Notes: generated from the sequence alone by a model not told the origin. A DNA stretch of 64,000 bases from Streptomyces sp. HUAS ZL42 (GCF_040782645.1 NZ_CP160403.1:6235001-6299000); one strand, 5' to 3'. Counted from the stretch's first letter, positions 8,979 to 18,247 are shown. Program-made: numbers and translations.

Positions 8979-9428
8979 GTGACGAACACGCTCCCGCTGT
9001 CCGAGGTCGAGGCCATCGCCCGCGCCGCGCACGCCGCCCAGACCGACAAGGCCGGCCGGCCCTACGCCGAACACCTCCAGGCCGTCGCGGAGGGCGTGCG
9101 CGCCCGCGGCGGTGACGACGAGCAGATCGCGGCGGCGTGGCTGCACGACGCCGTGGAGGACGTCGCACTGTCCGAACAGTGGCTGGCACAGGCCCCGCTG
9201 AGCCGTCGTACGAAGGACATCGTGCTCGCCGTCACCAAGCGGGCGGGGGAGACACCCGAGGCGTACGCCGGGCGCATCCTGGCCACTCCCGGCGCGCTCC
9301 TCGTGAAGGAGGCGGACCTGGCGCACAACGCCGATCCCGCGCGTCTCGCTGTCCTCGACGAGGCGACCCGCACACGACTGACCGAGAAGTACGCACGGAT
9401 GCGCGCACTCCTCGGCCTCAGGGCGTAA
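8979..9428 (+). CDS. HD-domain phosphohydrolase, MESH1/SpoT-hydrolase-like
   Basis: 149 aa from GTG 8979 (an in-frame GTG at 8952 would add nine residues). It is a stand-alone HD domain with metal ligands His32, His56-Asp57 (WLHDAVED) and an ED pair at 60-61, the HDxxxED pattern of (p)ppGpp hydrolases such as MESH1 and SpoT. There is no synthetase domain. It may hydrolyse (p)ppGpp or NADPH-like compounds; biochemical activity is inferred only from the motif. It follows the phosphatase by 33 bp in the same direction, so the two may be cotranscribed. Confidence 0.85.
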   Translation: MTNTLPLSEVEAIARAAHAAQTDKAGRPYAEHLQAVAEGVRARGGDDEQIAAAWLHDAVEDVALSEQWLAQAPLSRRTKDIVLAVTKRAGETPEAYAGRILATPGALLVKEADLAHNADPARLAVLDEATRTRLTEKYARMRALLGLRA

Positions 9429-9484
9429 CGGATCCGGGCGTGGATCCAGGGGGGAGCCGCGGGAAGTCGCGGGAAGTCGCGGGG

Positions 9485-10651
9485 CTAAGCGTCGACCTTC
9501 TCGCGCAGTTCCTGCTTCTCGCGCATCTCCCTCGTCTCCCGCCCCTCCTTCTTCTCGCGCTCGCGGGCCAGTTCGGCTGCGCCGGGCTTGAAGGCCCAGC
9601 TCATCCTGGGCTCCATCACGAACCCGAACACCCGCCGCACCGGCCTGGTGCACAGCAACGTGACGGCCGCGGCCGCGAGGACGGTCACCAGGATCTCGCC
9701 GAGCGGCCGGTGCAGCCAGGCATGGTCGAACCAGCCCCGGTACTCGCCGGTCTTGATGAGGAAGCCGTGCAGCAGGTAGCCGTACAGCGTGCCCGCGCCG
9801 AGTGCCGTGAACCACATCCCGCGGCCCGGGACCCACGAGAAGAAGCAGGCGGTCAGCAGCAGCGAGCAGCCGAACAGCGCCGGCACCATGACGGGCCCGG
9901 CCCACCACGGCGCGCCCAACTCCTGCGCGGCGTCACGGTGGTAGAACCACGCGGCGTTCATCCGCGGCACGGCCCACCAGGCGAAGGCCAGCGCGCACGC
10001 GAAGACGGGCACGGCCGCGATCCGCACCGAACGGCGGCGCACCAGCCGGAAGTGTTCGGTCTTCATGCACAGCCCCAGCACGAAGAACGGCAGGAACTGC
10101 AGGACGCGCTGCAGGTCCAGGTCGTCACCGATGTTCGGGGTGACCGACGCCAGCATGGCGACACCGAGCGCGACCGGCAGCGGGTGACGGATCGTCTTCC
10201 AGATCGGGGTGGTCATCCGCCAGACGAACAGCGCGCACAGGAACCAGGTCAGGTACCACGGGTCGAGGAGGCTGATCTCCTGGTCGGGGGCGTTGGCGTG
10301 GTCGACGACGCGTCTGAAGAGCGGGTAGACGGTCTCGAACACGATATAGGGCACCGCGACACCGGTGATCAGCCGCTTCAGCCGGCCGGGAGAGGCGTCG
10401 AAACTCCGGGAGAAGAAGCCGGAGATGAGGATGAACGCCGGCATGTGGAAGGCGTACACGATCATGTACGCGGCCTGCAGGACCCGGCTGTCGCCCTTCA
10501 GAGGTTCCCAGGAGTGGCCGATGGCCACGAGCACGATCGCCAGGTACTTGGCGTTGTCGAAGAACGCGTCACGCTGCTTGGGGGCGGAGGAGGGGCGGAT
10601 GTTCTGTTCGTTCTGCTTCTGCGGCGAACGCGGACTCGGCACGTGGAACAT
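9485..10651 (-). CDS. Acyltransferase-3 family integral membrane protein
   Basis: 388 aa from ATG 10651. It has about ten transmembrane segments with the family pattern RDAFFDNAKYLAIVLVAIGH at the start and an AFHMPAFILISGFF segment, where the histidines typify acyl/acetyl transfer to exported polysaccharides or lipids (fucose-4-O-acetylase-like, DUF1624/Acyl_transf_3). The C terminus is a highly charged coiled tail (LAREREKKEGRETREMREKQ). Promoter elements on the minus strand are TAGGGT (10664-10659) seven nt before the ATG and TTTACG (10688-10683) 18 nt further up, suggesting a leaderless or nearly leaderless mRNA. The acceptor is unknown. Confidence 0.88.
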   Translation of the reverse strand: MFHVPSPRSPQKQNEQNIRPSSAPKQRDAFFDNAKYLAIVLVAIGHSWEPLKGDSRVLQAAYMIVYAFHMPAFILISGFFSRSFDASPGRLKRLITGVAVPYIVFETVYPLFRRVVDHANAPDQEISLLDPWYLTWFLCALFVWRMTTPIWKTIRHPLPVALGVAMLASVTPNIGDDLDLQRVLQFLPFFVLGLCMKTEHFRLVRRRSVRIAAVPVFACALAFAWWAVPRMNAAWFYHRDAAQELGAPWWAGPVMVPALFGCSLLLTACFFSWVPGRGMWFTALGAGTLYGYLLHGFLIKTGEYRGWFDHAWLHRPLGEILVTVLAAAAVTLLCTRPVRRVFGFVMEPRMSWAFKPGAAELAREREKKEGRETREMREKQELREKVDA

Positions 10652-10677
10652 CTGAGGCACCCTAGCGTCGCCTGTGG

Positions 10678-10739
10678 GATTTCGTAAATCCGCCCACGTC
10701 ATTCCTGGTTATCGGCTTCGAGTACCCGCGATTTACGAA
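10678..10739. promoter_or_regulatory. Inverted pair of GATTTACGAA elements
   Basis: TTCGTAAATC (10681-10690) and GATTTACGAA (10730-10739) are exact reverse complements 39 bp apart. The first is part of a small palindrome, GATTT-CGT-AAATC (10678-10690), that overlaps the -35 region of the acyltransferase gene. The arrangement resembles two binding sites of one regulator at a promoter. The factor is unknown. Confidence 0.45.
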
Positions 10740-10938
10740 CTGGACAGCCCGGCAGGTGCCCCGGATGTCACGATTCATCCATACTAAATGGTGCATTTGA
10801 CCCGAGGGTGACGTGTCTCCGATGTGCTTGTGGCAACAATTCGAATTACCTGCGAGCCCGTTGTGTGGGCATGGAAACGATGCCTCTGAATTCCCTGTGC
10901 GGGTGCACTCTCGAATTGCTGTGCGGTAAGCCGGTGTT

Positions 10939-10961
10939 GGGGCCCCGGGGCGCGGGGCCCC
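10939..10961. terminator. Strong GC hairpin inside the 10652-11093 intergenic region
   Basis: Arms GGGGCCCCG (10939-10947) and CGGGGCCCC (10953-10961) flank a 5-nt loop. The surrounding 440-bp spacer carries no convincing coding frame. The stretch 10780-10920 is distinctly A+T richer than its surroundings (for example ACAATTCGAATTACC near 10838) and could be an untranslated transcript ending at this hairpin. Otherwise nothing recognisable is seen here. Confidence 0.45.
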
Positions 10962-11093
10962 GCGGCGGGCGGAGCCGACGACGGGTCACCCGCTGCATAA
11001 GGGGGTCCGGTTGGTGGCACGATGGTTCTGGCGGGGGTGCGCGGGGTTGGCGCCCCCGGGCCGGGAGCGGACCGACCGAGGGTGTGATCAGTT

Positions 11094-11288
11094 GTGGCCA
11101 TTTCGCTGTCAGTGGTGCTGCTGTTGGGGATCATCCTTGTAGTGCTGATGCGAGGAGGGACGATCAAGGCGGGCCCCGCCATCGTCGCGGTGCTCTTCGG
11201 TTTCTTCCTCGCCTCGACCGGCATGGCGCCGTCCATCAACCGGTTCATGAACTCGATAGCCGAGACGATCAACTCGATCAGCTTCTGA
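11094..11288 (+). CDS. Small conserved membrane protein, unknown function
   Basis: 64 aa from GTG 11094, with GAGGG 11 nt upstream. There are two hydrophobic stretches, SLSVVLLLGIILVVLM and AGPAIVAVLFGFFLAS, then an amphipathic C-terminal helix INRFMNSIAETINSISF. Codon third positions are G/C rich, unlike the overlapping shadow frames. I recognise similar short proteins from other streptomycetes but no function. A bidirectional hairpin follows at 11320-11352. Confidence 0.75.
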   Translation: MAISLSVVLLLGIILVVLMRGGTIKAGPAIVAVLFGFFLASTGMAPSINRFMNSIAETINSISF

Positions 11289-11319
11289 CGCCGCAGGGTC
11301 GGCCGCACACAGCCGGTGA

Positions 11320-11352
11320 GTGCCGCACCACTCTCCGGTGTCACTGCGGCAC
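11320..11352. terminator. Bidirectional hairpin between convergent genes
   Basis: GTGCCGCA (11320-11327) pairs exactly with TGCGGCAC (11345-11352), with a nested CACC/GGTG pairing inside. It lies between the stops of the small membrane protein gene (11288) and the leftward gene at 11382, so it can serve both. Confidence 0.65.
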
Positions 11353-11381
11353 GCCCTCGGGTGCTCCGCACCTTCGGGTTG

Positions 11382-11768
11382 CTACGAGGTCCGGGGATCC
11401 GGCTGGGGTCCGATCGCCATGAGGGCGAGGACCAGGCAGCGGACGACGGCACCGCCCAGCAGCGCGGTGACGAACGAGTCGACGTGCATGCCGTAGTCCA
11501 GCCGAGAGCTGATCCAGGAGACGAGCAGCCAGACGAGTGCGTCCTGGAGGATGCCGATGGCGCCGAAGAGCACCCACGGGGAGCTCCTGACGGCGCTCGG
11601 ACAGCAGTAGACCAGCTGGCCGACGATCAGAAGCACGGAACCGCTCAGGAGGAAGTCCCACGACGGTGTGCCGGGCAGGGGCGAGATGCCAGGGAGCAGG
11701 CCGGCGGCGAGGGCCGCTCCCGCGTAGGTACCGAGGACGCGTCTTCGCCTGTACCTGGGAGCGATCAT
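11382..11768 (-). CDS. Small four-TM membrane protein, phage-holin-4-like
   Basis: 128 aa with about four hydrophobic segments after a basic N terminus (MIAPRYRRRR). The C-terminal half (LVWLLVSWISSRLDYGMHVD, then SFVTALLGGAVV) resembles the four-TM phage-holin superfamily IV common in actinobacteria, which despite the name is usually chromosomal and not lytic. The assignment is weak. Coding quality is reasonable, the frame is free of the overlapping longer ORFs on both strands, and it ends 30 bp from a hairpin. Confidence 0.6.
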   Translation of the reverse strand: MIAPRYRRRRVLGTYAGAALAAGLLPGISPLPGTPSWDFLLSGSVLLIVGQLVYCCPSAVRSSPWVLFGAIGILQDALVWLLVSWISSRLDYGMHVDSFVTALLGGAVVRCLVLALMAIGPQPDPRTS

Positions 11769-11916
11769 GCGGGCGGTCCCAATTGCCGGGCAAGAGCCCG
11801 TAGTTCACCGAATGTGCCGGCCATCGGGAACCGGTCGCACGGCGGACTGGCCGGAGGCCCGGGAAACGATCAGGGCCAGGCGGAGGATTGATCCTCTGAC
11901 CTGGCCCTGAACCGTA

Positions 11917-11990
11917 TGGAGCGGGCGACGGGAATCGAACCCGCGTAGCTAGTTTGGAAGACTAGGGCTCTACCATTGAGCTACGCCCGC
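11917..11990 (-). tRNA. tRNA-Gly (anticodon TCC)
   Basis: Reading leftward from 11990, the acceptor stem is GCGGGCG with its pairing CGCCCGC. The D-arm is GCTC-AATGGTA-GAGC and the anticodon stem-loop is CTAGT-CTTCCAA-ACTAG with anticodon TCC. The T-arm contains GGTTCGATTCC, and CCA (11919-11917) is encoded. Total 74 nt. Confidence 0.97.
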
Positions 11991-12166
11991 ACAGGGCGCG
12001 CCGCAGGTCAGATGAACCGCGGCACTGCAGGCATCGTAGCGGGTCGGCCGCCCTCGCCGCACATCCCTTCCCGTACGCCGGGGAGCGCGCCCCGCCGATC
12101 GCCCGGTGCTCTGCAAATGCGGCGGCTCCACTGCCTGCGGGCATGTACCCTACGTGTCGCACCAGA

Positions 12167-12243
12167 CGGGGTGTGGCGCAGCTTGGTAGCGCGTCCGCTT
12201 TGGGAGCGGAAGGCCGTGGGTTCAAATCCCGCCACCCCGACCA
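12167..12243 (+). tRNA. tRNA-Pro (anticodon TGG)
   Basis: The acceptor is CGGGGTG paired with CACCCCG, the anticodon stem-loop is TCCGC-TTTGGGA-GCGGA (anticodon TGG), the T-arm contains GGTTCAAATCC, discriminator A and encoded CCA (12241-12243). 77 nt. It is transcribed toward tig, divergent from tRNA-Gly. Confidence 0.97.
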
Positions 12244-12314
12244 CCGACCGGCCATCCCGGTCATCCGCGCGATCACCTCGCTTGATCGCCTTTGGGGCGT
12301 TCGGCGGCTGCGGT

Positions 12315-12320
12315 TACTAT
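12315..12320 (+). promoter_or_regulatory. Probable -10 element of the tig promoter
   Basis: TACTAT, preceded by GGT (extended -10 context), lies about 120 bp upstream of the tig start. The best -35 match 17 nt upstream (TTTGGG) is poor. A leader of roughly 115 nt would result. Confidence 0.4.
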
Positions 12321-12442
12321 GCAAGCTGCGCGCCCGTGTGTCTCATCCACTGGAAGACCTCTGGAAGTCTCCGGGCGGCGAATCCGCCGGACCAGTCTGG
12401 CTCCGGCAGAAACCAAGAAGTCAGCCACAAGGAGACCGAACC

Positions 12443-13834
12443 GTGAAGAGCGCCGTGGAGACCCTGAACCCGACCCGGGTTCGGCTCACTGTCGAGGTGC
12501 CCTTCGAGGAGCTCAAGGACAGCCTCGACGCGGCGTACAAGAAGATCAACCAGCAGGTCACGGTGAAGGGCTTCCGCAAGGGCAAGATCCCCGCCCGGGT
12601 CATCGACCAGCGGTTCGGTCGCGGCGCCGTGCTGGAGGAGGCCGTCAACGACGCGCTCCCGAAGTTCTACACGGAGGCGGTCAACGAGGCCGAGCTCAGC
12701 GTGCTGGGCCAGCCCGAGGTCGACATCACCGAGCTGAAGGACGGCGAGACGCTGAACTTCACCGCCGAGGTCGACGTCCGCCCCGCCCTCGAGCTTCCGG
12801 AGGACTTCTCCTCCATCGAGGTCGAGGTCGACGCCGTCGAGGTGACGGACGAGGACATCGAGAAGTCGGTGGAGCAGCTCCGCGAGCGCTTCGCCTCCAC
12901 CTCCCCGGTGGAGCGCGCCGCCGAGGACGGCGACGTGGTCACCGTCGACCTGGAGGCCAAGGTCGACGACGAGGTCCTCGAGGACGGCGTCGCGAACGGC
13001 GTCTCCTACACCATCGGCTCCGGCGAGCTGCTGGACGGCATCGACGACGCCGTGAAGGGCCTGGAGGCCGGTGGCGAGGCCACCTTCACCTCCGAGCTCA
13101 AGGGCGGCTCCGCGGCCGGCCGGGAGGCCGAGGTCACCGTCAAGGTCACCCAGGTCGCCGCGCGCGAGCTCCCCGAGCTGGACGACGAGTTCGCGCAGCT
13201 CGCCTCCGAGTTCGACACCCTCGAGGAGCTGAAGGCCGACAGCCGCAAGCGCCTCGAGAACATGAAGCAGTACGACCAGGCCACGCAGGCCCAGGAGCGC
13301 GTCCTGGAGAAGCTGCTCGAGCTGGTCGAGGTCCCGGTCCCCGAGAAGCTGCTCGAGGACGAGATCAACACCCGTAAGCACAACCTCGAGCACCACCAGC
13401 TCGGCCAGATGGGCCTGACCCTCGACAAGTACCTGGAGATCCAGGGCAAGACCGCCGAGGAGTTCGAGACCGAGACCCGCGAGGCCGCGGTCAAGGGCAT
13501 CAAGACCCAGTTCGTCCTGGACGAGCTCGTCAAGCGCGAGAAGCTCAACGTCAACCAGGAGGAGCTCACCGAGCACCTCATGCGGCGCGCGGCCTCCTCC
13601 GGCATGTCCCCCGACCAGTTCGCCCAGGCGGTCGTCGAGGGCGGCCAGGTGCCCCTCCTCGTCGGCGAGGTCGCCCGCGGCAAGGCTCTGGCCGTCGTGG
13701 TCGAGTCCGCCACGGTGAAGGACACCAACGGCGAGATCATCGACCTGGACGACGAGGACGAGGTCGAGACGGCCACGGAGGTCGCCGCCGAGGCGACGGA
13801 GGCCGACGCCACCGACGAGACGACCGAGGGCTGA
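12443..13834 (+). CDS. tig: Trigger factor, ribosome-associated chaperone and prolyl isomerase
   Basis: 463 aa from GTG 12443 with AAGGAG 8 nt upstream; the open frame extends further left but only through the tRNA-Pro region. The N-terminal ribosome-binding domain carries the signature GFRKGKIP (residues 44-51) that docks on protein L23. The FKBP-type PPIase domain is near 155-245, and the C-terminal chaperone arms end in an acidic Glu/Ala/Thr tail. It folds nascent chains emerging from the ribosome. As in other bacteria it stands directly upstream of clpP and clpX, separated here by a strong terminator. Confidence 0.98.
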   Translation: MKSAVETLNPTRVRLTVEVPFEELKDSLDAAYKKINQQVTVKGFRKGKIPARVIDQRFGRGAVLEEAVNDALPKFYTEAVNEAELSVLGQPEVDITELKDGETLNFTAEVDVRPALELPEDFSSIEVEVDAVEVTDEDIEKSVEQLRERFASTSPVERAAEDGDVVTVDLEAKVDDEVLEDGVANGVSYTIGSGELLDGIDDAVKGLEAGGEATFTSELKGGSAAGREAEVTVKVTQVAARELPELDDEFAQLASEFDTLEELKADSRKRLENMKQYDQATQAQERVLEKLLELVEVPVPEKLLEDEINTRKHNLEHHQLGQMGLTLDKYLEIQGKTAEEFETETREAAVKGIKTQFVLDELVKREKLNVNQEELTEHLMRRAASSGMSPDQFAQAVVEGGQVPLLVGEVARGKALAVVVESATVKDTNGEIIDLDDEDEVETATEVAAEATEADATDETTEG

Positions 13835-13858
13835 CGCCCACGGCGTTTGTAGGTACGT

Positions 13859-13898
13859 ACGACGGGCCCTGGGGACATCGCATCCCAGGGCCCGTCGT
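13859..13898 (+). terminator. tig terminator hairpin
   Basis: Exact 15-bp arms ACGACGGGCCCTGGG (13859-13873) and its complement (13884-13898) with a 10-nt loop start 25 nt after the tig stop. A short U-poor, C-rich tail follows, the usual streptomycete form. Confidence 0.9.
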
Positions 13899-13905
13899 CC
13901 TCCCC

Positions 13906-13990
13906 CAGGGGCGCGGGGCTGTATGCGACATGCGGCTCCGCCGCGTGGGCGCGAGCAACCCCCACGCGACCCGCAGCCGCCCACTTGCGG
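13906..13990. repeat. Streptomyces dispersed intergenic repeat element
   Basis: GGGGCGCGGGGCTGTATGCG followed by TGCGGCTCCGCCGCGTGGGC and ending in CGCAGCCGC. This is the compact palindromic sequence found between many Streptomyces genes. It contains an 8-bp stem CGCGTGGG (13942-13949) with CCCACGCG (13961-13968). Identification rests on recognition of the motif, not a search. Confidence 0.65.
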
Positions 13991-14035
13991 CACCACCACG
14001 GCGGGTGGAAGGCGGCCCACTCGCCGAAGGCACCC

Positions 14036-14053
14036 GCTACGCCCCCGGCGAAC
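14036..14053 (+). promoter_or_regulatory. Candidate ClgR box of the clpP1P2 operon
   Basis: GCTACGCCCCCGGCGAAC matches the actinobacterial ClgR consensus WNNWCGCYNANRGCGWWS except at the first W and the central A. It lies about 40-55 bp upstream of the -10-like TAGGGT at 14092-14097, a suitable place for an activator. In S. lividans and S. coelicolor the ClgR activator is known to control clpP1P2. Confidence 0.6.
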
Positions 14054-14091
14054 ACCCCCCGCTGCGGGATTCCCCGAAGGGACCCGCGCGT

Positions 14092-14097
14092 TAGGGT
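14092..14097 (+). promoter_or_regulatory. -10-like element of clpP1
   Basis: TAGGGT with transcription expected to start near 14103. This is downstream of ATG 14100-14102, so the longest in-frame reading from 14100 is unlikely to be the translation start. Confidence 0.45.
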
Positions 14098-14150
14098 CCA
14101 TGAATACGGGGGGAGTGGAGTCCCCGACGGCTCCAGCCCCGCAGGGATAC

Positions 14151-14813
14151 GTGAGACGGCCCGGCGCCGTCGTAAGACGAGCAGGTGGATACGTGACGAA
14201 TCTGATGCCCTCCGCCGCCGGCGAGCCTTCCATCGGTGGTGGCCTCGGCGACCAGGTCTACAACCGGCTGCTCAACGAGCGGATCATCTTCCTCGGCCAG
14301 CCGGTCGACGACGACATCGCCAACAAGATCACCGCACAGCTGCTGCTCCTTGCCGCGGACCCGGACAAGGACATTTACCTGTACATCAACAGCCCCGGCG
14401 GTTCGATCACGGCCGGCATGGCGATCTACGACACCATGCAGTTCATCAAGAACGACGTGGTGACCATCGCCATGGGCCTCGCGGCCTCCATGGGCCAGTT
14501 CCTGCTCAGCGCGGGCACCCCCGGCAAGCGCTTCGCGCTGCCGAACGCCGAGATCCTGATCCACCAGCCGTCCGCCGGCCTCGCCGGCTCGGCCTCCGAC
14601 ATCAAGATCCACGCCGAGCGGCTGCTGCACACCAAGAAGCGCATGGCCGAGCTCACCTCGCAGCACACCGGCCAGTCGGTCGAGCAGATCACCCGCGACT
14701 CGGACCGCGACCGCTGGTTCGACGCCTTCGAGGCCAAGGAGTACGGCCTCATCGACGACGTGATCCCCACGGCCGCCGGCATGCCGGGCGGCGGCGGCAC
14801 CGGGGCGGCCTGA
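14151..14813 (+). CDS. clpP1: ATP-dependent Clp protease proteolytic subunit 1
   Basis: 220 aa from GTG 14151 (AGGG just upstream); GTG 14193 gives 206 aa and is nearly as good, and both are preceded by a similar GCAGG...ATAC sequence. The serine-protease triad is visible: Ser in GLAASMGQ, His in ILIHQPSAG, Asp in TRDSDRDRW. The handle region is [21 protein letters not shown]. It assembles with ClpP2 into a barrel fed by ClpX or ClpC and degrades regulators and damaged proteins. The N terminus is expected to be processed. An upstream ClgR-like box indicates control by ClgR. Confidence 0.96.
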   Translation: MRRPGAVVRRAGGYVTNLMPSAAGEPSIGGGLGDQVYNRLLNERIIFLGQPVDDDIANKITAQLLLLAADPDKDIYLYINSPGGSITAGMAIYDTMQFIKNDVVTIAMGLAASMGQFLLSAGTPGKRFALPNAEILIHQPSAGLAGSASDIKIHAERLLHTKKRMAELTSQHTGQSVEQITRDSDRDRWFDAFEAKEYGLIDDVIPTAAGMPGGGGTGAA

Positions 14814-14883
14814 GGCCCGCCAGGGGCCCGACTGACCCCCCAGCAGCCCTCAGCCGACCGCCTCAGCCCCTAGGAGAGAGACA

Positions 14884-15564
14884 GTGAACGACTTCCCCGG
14901 CAGCGGCCTGTACGACCGCACACGCGCCGAGTACACGGGTCCGGCCGCCGAGTCCCGCTATGTGATCCCCCGCTTCGTCGAGCGCACCTCGCAGGGCATC
15001 CGCGAGTACGACCCGTACGCGAAGCTCTTCGAGGAGCGCGTGATCTTCCTCGGCGTGCAGATCGACGACGCCTCCGCCAACGACGTCATGGCGCAGCTGC
15101 TGTGCCTGGAGTCGATGGACCCCGACCGGGACATCTCGGTCTACATCAACAGCCCGGGCGGCTCCTTCACCGCGCTCACGGCCATCTACGACACGATGCA
15201 GTTCGTGAAGCCGGACATCCAGACGGTCTGCATGGGACAGGCGGCCTCCGCCGCCGCGATCCTGCTGGCCGCCGGTACGCCCGGCAAGCGCATGGCGCTG
15301 CCGAACGCCCGCGTGCTGATCCACCAGCCGTACAGCGAGACGGGCCGCGGCCAGGTCTCCGACCTGGAGATCGCCGCGAACGAGATCCTGCGGATGCGCT
15401 CGCAGCTGGAGGAGATGCTGGCCAAGCACTCCACCACGCCGATCGAGAAGATCCGCGAGGACATCGAGCGCGACAAGATCCTCACGGCCGAGGACGCGCT
15501 GTCGTACGGCCTGATCGACCAGATCATCTCGACCCGGAAGATGAACAACGCGTCCGTCCGCTGA
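14884..15564 (+). CDS. clpP2: ATP-dependent Clp protease proteolytic subunit 2
   Basis: 226 aa, GTG start with AGGAGAGAG upstream, 70 bp after clpP1 and evidently in one operon. The triad is Ser in [10 protein letters not shown], His in VLIHQPY, and Asp in EDIERDK. The longer N-terminal propeptide (about 45 residues before [16 protein letters not shown]) is typical of actinobacterial ClpP2. It forms the second ring of the mixed ClpP1P2 peptidase. Confidence 0.97.
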   Translation: MNDFPGSGLYDRTRAEYTGPAAESRYVIPRFVERTSQGIREYDPYAKLFEERVIFLGVQIDDASANDVMAQLLCLESMDPDRDISVYINSPGGSFTALTAIYDTMQFVKPDIQTVCMGQAASAAAILLAAGTPGKRMALPNARVLIHQPYSETGRGQVSDLEIAANEILRMRSQLEEMLAKHSTTPIEKIREDIERDKILTAEDALSYGLIDQIISTRKMNNASVR

Positions 15565-15747
15565 CGCGGAGGGACGTGGTCTCTGCCGCCCTTGGTCCGG
15601 TTCGCCGGCGCGCACCGCAAGGTGCACGTCAAAGTGAACCGTGCCAAGGGGGGCCCGAACGGGGGGCCCGGCAAGGTACCGTCGGACATAAGGCAGCACC
15701 AGGAGCCGCTGGACCTAGGCGTCTCCCAGGCGAAGGGGAAGCACACC

Positions 15748-17034
15748 GTGGCACGCATCGGTGACGGCGGCGATCTGCTCAAGTGCTCGTTCTGCGGCAA
15801 GAGCCAGAAGCAGGTCAAGAAGCTCATCGCAGGGCCCGGTGTGTACATCTGCGACGAGTGCATCGACCTCTGCAACGAGATCATCGAGGAAGAGCTCGCG
15901 GAGACCAGCGAGGTCCGCTGGGAGGAACTCCCGAAGCCCCGCGAGATCTACGAGTTCCTCGAGGGCTATGTGGTCGGCCAGGAGGCGGCCAAGAAGGCCC
16001 TCTCCGTCGCGGTGTACAACCACTACAAGCGCGTCCAGGCCGGTGAGAACGGCGGCGCCCAAGGGCGGGACGACGCCATCGAGTTGGCCAAGTCCAACAT
16101 CCTTCTGCTGGGCCCCACGGGCTCCGGGAAGACCCTCCTCGCACAGACCCTCGCGCGCATGCTCAACGTCCCGTTCGCCATCGCCGACGCGACGGCGCTG
16201 ACGGAGGCGGGGTACGTCGGCGAGGACGTCGAGAACATCCTGCTCAAGCTGATCCAGGCGGCCGACTACGACGTCAAGAAGGCCGAGACCGGGATCATCT
16301 ACATCGACGAGATCGACAAGGTCGCGCGCAAGAGCGAGAACCCCTCCATCACGCGCGACGTGAGCGGTGAGGGCGTGCAGCAGGCGCTGCTGAAGATCCT
16401 CGAGGGCACCACCGCCTCGGTCCCGCCCCAGGGCGGCCGCAAGCACCCGCACCAGGAGTTCATCCAGATCGACACGACGAACGTCCTGTTCATCGTGGGC
16501 GGTGCCTTCGCGGGCCTGGAGAAGATCATCGAGGCGCGGGCCGGCGCGAAGGGCATCGGCTTCGGCGCGACGATCCGCTCCAAGCGCGAACTCGAGGCCA
16601 AGGACCAGTTCGAGGACGTCATGCCCGAGGACCTGGTGAAGTTCGGCATGATCCCCGAGTTCATCGGCCGTCTGCCCGTCATCACCTCGGTCCACAACCT
16701 GGACCGCGAGGCGCTCCTGCAGATCCTCGTCGAGCCCCGCAACGCGCTCGTCAAGCAGTACCAGCGCCTCTTCGAACTCGACGGCGTGGAGCTGGACTTC
16801 GAGCGCGAGGCCCTGGAAGCCATCGCCGACCAGGCGATCCTGCGCCAGACCGGCGCGCGCGGACTGCGGGCCATCATGGAAGAGGTCCTGATGTCCGTGA
16901 TGTACGAGGTCCCGTCCCGCAAGGACGTGGCACGGGTCGTCATCACGGCGGACGTCGTCCACTCCAACGTGAACCCGACCCTGATCCCGCGGGATGCCCG
17001 CGGCCGCGGCCCGGGCGAGCAGAAGACGGCGTAA
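15748..17034 (+). CDS. clpX: ATP-dependent Clp protease ATP-binding subunit ClpX
   Basis: 428 aa from GTG 15748 with AAGGGG upstream; the open frame extends upstream without coding character. The N-terminal zinc-binding domain is CSFCGK ... CDECIDLC (residues 11-38), Walker A GPTGSGKT lies near 121, Walker [10 protein letters not shown] near 184 and the sensor region near RQTGARGLR. It unfolds tagged substrates and feeds them to ClpP1P2. A 183-bp gap from clpP2 leaves room for its own promoter. It ends at a long perfect hairpin. Confidence 0.98.
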   Translation: MARIGDGGDLLKCSFCGKSQKQVKKLIAGPGVYICDECIDLCNEIIEEELAETSEVRWEELPKPREIYEFLEGYVVGQEAAKKALSVAVYNHYKRVQAGENGGAQGRDDAIELAKSNILLLGPTGSGKTLLAQTLARMLNVPFAIADATALTEAGYVGEDVENILLKLIQAADYDVKKAETGIIYIDEIDKVARKSENPSITRDVSGEGVQQALLKILEGTTASVPPQGGRKHPHQEFIQIDTTNVLFIVGGAFAGLEKIIEARAGAKGIGFGATIRSKRELEAKDQFEDVMPEDLVKFGMIPEFIGRLPVITSVHNLDREALLQILVEPRNALVKQYQRLFELDGVELDFEREALEAIADQAILRQTGARGLRAIMEEVLMSVMYEVPSRKDVARVVITADVVHSNVNPTLIPRDARGRGPGEQKTA

Positions 17035-17049
17035 CCGCCCACGCACACG

Positions 17050-17086
17050 ACGAGGGGGCCCCGGTCGACGACCGGGGCCCCCTCGT
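17050..17086. terminator. Bidirectional terminator of clpX and the convergent gene
   Basis: An 18-bp perfect palindromic stem (17050-17067 with 17069-17086, arm ACGAGGGGGCCCCGGTCG) centred on A17068. It begins 16 nt after the clpX stop and lies 15 nt from the end of the leftward gene at 17101, so it works for both. Confidence 0.92.
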
Positions 17087-17100
17087 GCTCGGCGAGTGCG

Positions 17101-18111
17101 TCAGGCCTTCACACGGACTTCCTCGCGCAGCTTCGTGGTGATGTCGATCGCCGACTCCTTGGTGATGCCCTTGGTGTTGTCACCCGGGGACACCATGGCG
17201 ATGGTGCTGTAGTCGGACCACACACAGAACCAGTCCGTCGACTCCTTCTTGGTGAGGGAGTTGGTGCTCTTGGCCGCCTGGCACTTCATGACCGCACCGT
17301 CGATGTTCGCCTCCTCGGGCTGCCCGAGCAACTCGGTGTCGGACGACGTGCCGTTCGACGAGCTCGAGGAGTCGGAGTTGCTGTCCTCGATCTCCTTCTG
17401 GATGGCGGCGAAGTACTTGTCCAGTGCGGCCTCGGGGTCGGCGATCTTGCCGTAACCGCCCAGCATCGTGATGCCCTTGGCCGTCAGCAACTCGGACGTG
17501 GGCGGCAGGTCCTTGGGGTCGGGGTTCTGCGGGTCGTAGTCACCGAAGTCGGCCGTCGACCACTGGCCGATGACGGCCTTGCCGTCCTTGACGCCGCTGG
17601 CATCCAGATACTTCGTGGTGTCGGAGTCGTTGCTCTCGCCGCCCTTGCCGACCCGCTTGTACTCGCTGATCACCGTGCTCGGCGTGTTCAGCTTGTGGGC
17701 ACCGTCGTCCTCGAGGCCGCCCGCGCCGCCGCTCGCTCCGAGCACGAAGTACGCGCCCACACCGATCGCCGCCACGGCGGCGACGACACCGATGACGATG
17801 CCCGCCTTCTTCCCGCCGCCGGAAGCCGGCGGCTGCGGCGCCCCGTACGGGGCCTGGCCGTAGGGCGGCTGCTGACCGTACGGGGGCTGCTGGCCGTACG
17901 CGGGCTGCTGACCGTAGGGAGGGGTCTGCGGCGGGACGCCCTGCGGGGCCTGCTGCGGGTGGCCGTAACCGGGCTGGGCGGGCGGGGACTGCTGAGGGTA
18001 GCCATAGCCGGGCTGGGGGGCCTGCGGCGGCTGGCCGTAGGGGCCCGGCTGGCCGTACGGTCCGGGCTGCTGGGGCTGCCCGCCGTACGGGCCCGGCTGG
18101 TTGTAGCTCAT
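17101..18111 (-). CDS. Single-TM protein with Pro/Gln/Gly/Tyr-rich cytoplasmic domain
   Basis: 336 aa from ATG 18111 (GGAGGGG 8 nt upstream). Residues 1-110 are low-complexity repeats of the type QPGPYGQ, GYGYPQQ and YGQQP, probably disordered and cytoplasmic. One membrane helix follows ([20 protein letters not shown], about 118-138). An extracytoplasmic domain of about 190 aa starts at [11 protein letters not shown] and includes a Ser/Asn-rich loop ([15 protein letters not shown]) and two cysteines (VMKCQAA, WFCVW) that may form a disulfide. It resembles many streptomycete DUF4190-like envelope proteins; no function is assignable. Divergent from valS. Confidence 0.82.
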   Translation of the reverse strand: MSYNQPGPYGGQPQQPGPYGQPGPYGQPPQAPQPGYGYPQQSPPAQPGYGHPQQAPQGVPPQTPPYGQQPAYGQQPPYGQQPPYGQAPYGAPQPPASGGGKKAGIVIGVVAAVAAIGVGAYFVLGASGGAGGLEDDGAHKLNTPSTVISEYKRVGKGGESNDSDTTKYLDASGVKDGKAVIGQWSTADFGDYDPQNPDPKDLPPTSELLTAKGITMLGGYGKIADPEAALDKYFAAIQKEIEDSNSDSSSSSNGTSSDTELLGQPEEANIDGAVMKCQAAKSTNSLTKKESTDWFCVWSDYSTIAMVSPGDNTKGITKESAIDITTKLREEVRVKA

Positions 18112-18247
18112 TTCTGGGTTCCCCTCCAGATGCTTATGTGTTCCTGACATCCTGGCCCAGGCAGCGCGCGAGCAGCGCATCGGGGGGCGCACCGTTACAG
18201 AACAAACGCGTTTCGGGACACGGCTGCGACACCCCTAAACTGAGCGG

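Noticed and set aside
9461..9485. Two copies of CGCGGGAAGT near the end of the acyltransferase gene
   Set aside because: A ten-base duplication in a short convergent spacer; too small to interpret.
11917..12243. tRNA-Gly and tRNA-Pro considered as integration sites of a mobile element
   Set aside because: Neither has a nearby integrase gene or a duplicated 3' end in the window, and the flanking genes are core.
14100..14150. ATG 14100 as start of ClpP1
   Set aside because: A -10-like hexamer ends at 14097, placing the expected transcription start after this ATG; GTG 14151 or 14193 fits the family N terminus better.
12317..14233. 638-codon minus-strand frame opposite tig
   Set aside because: Trigger factor on the plus strand has a ribosome-binding site, GFRKGKIP signature and terminator; the antisense product is biased Leu/Asp/Gly sequence.
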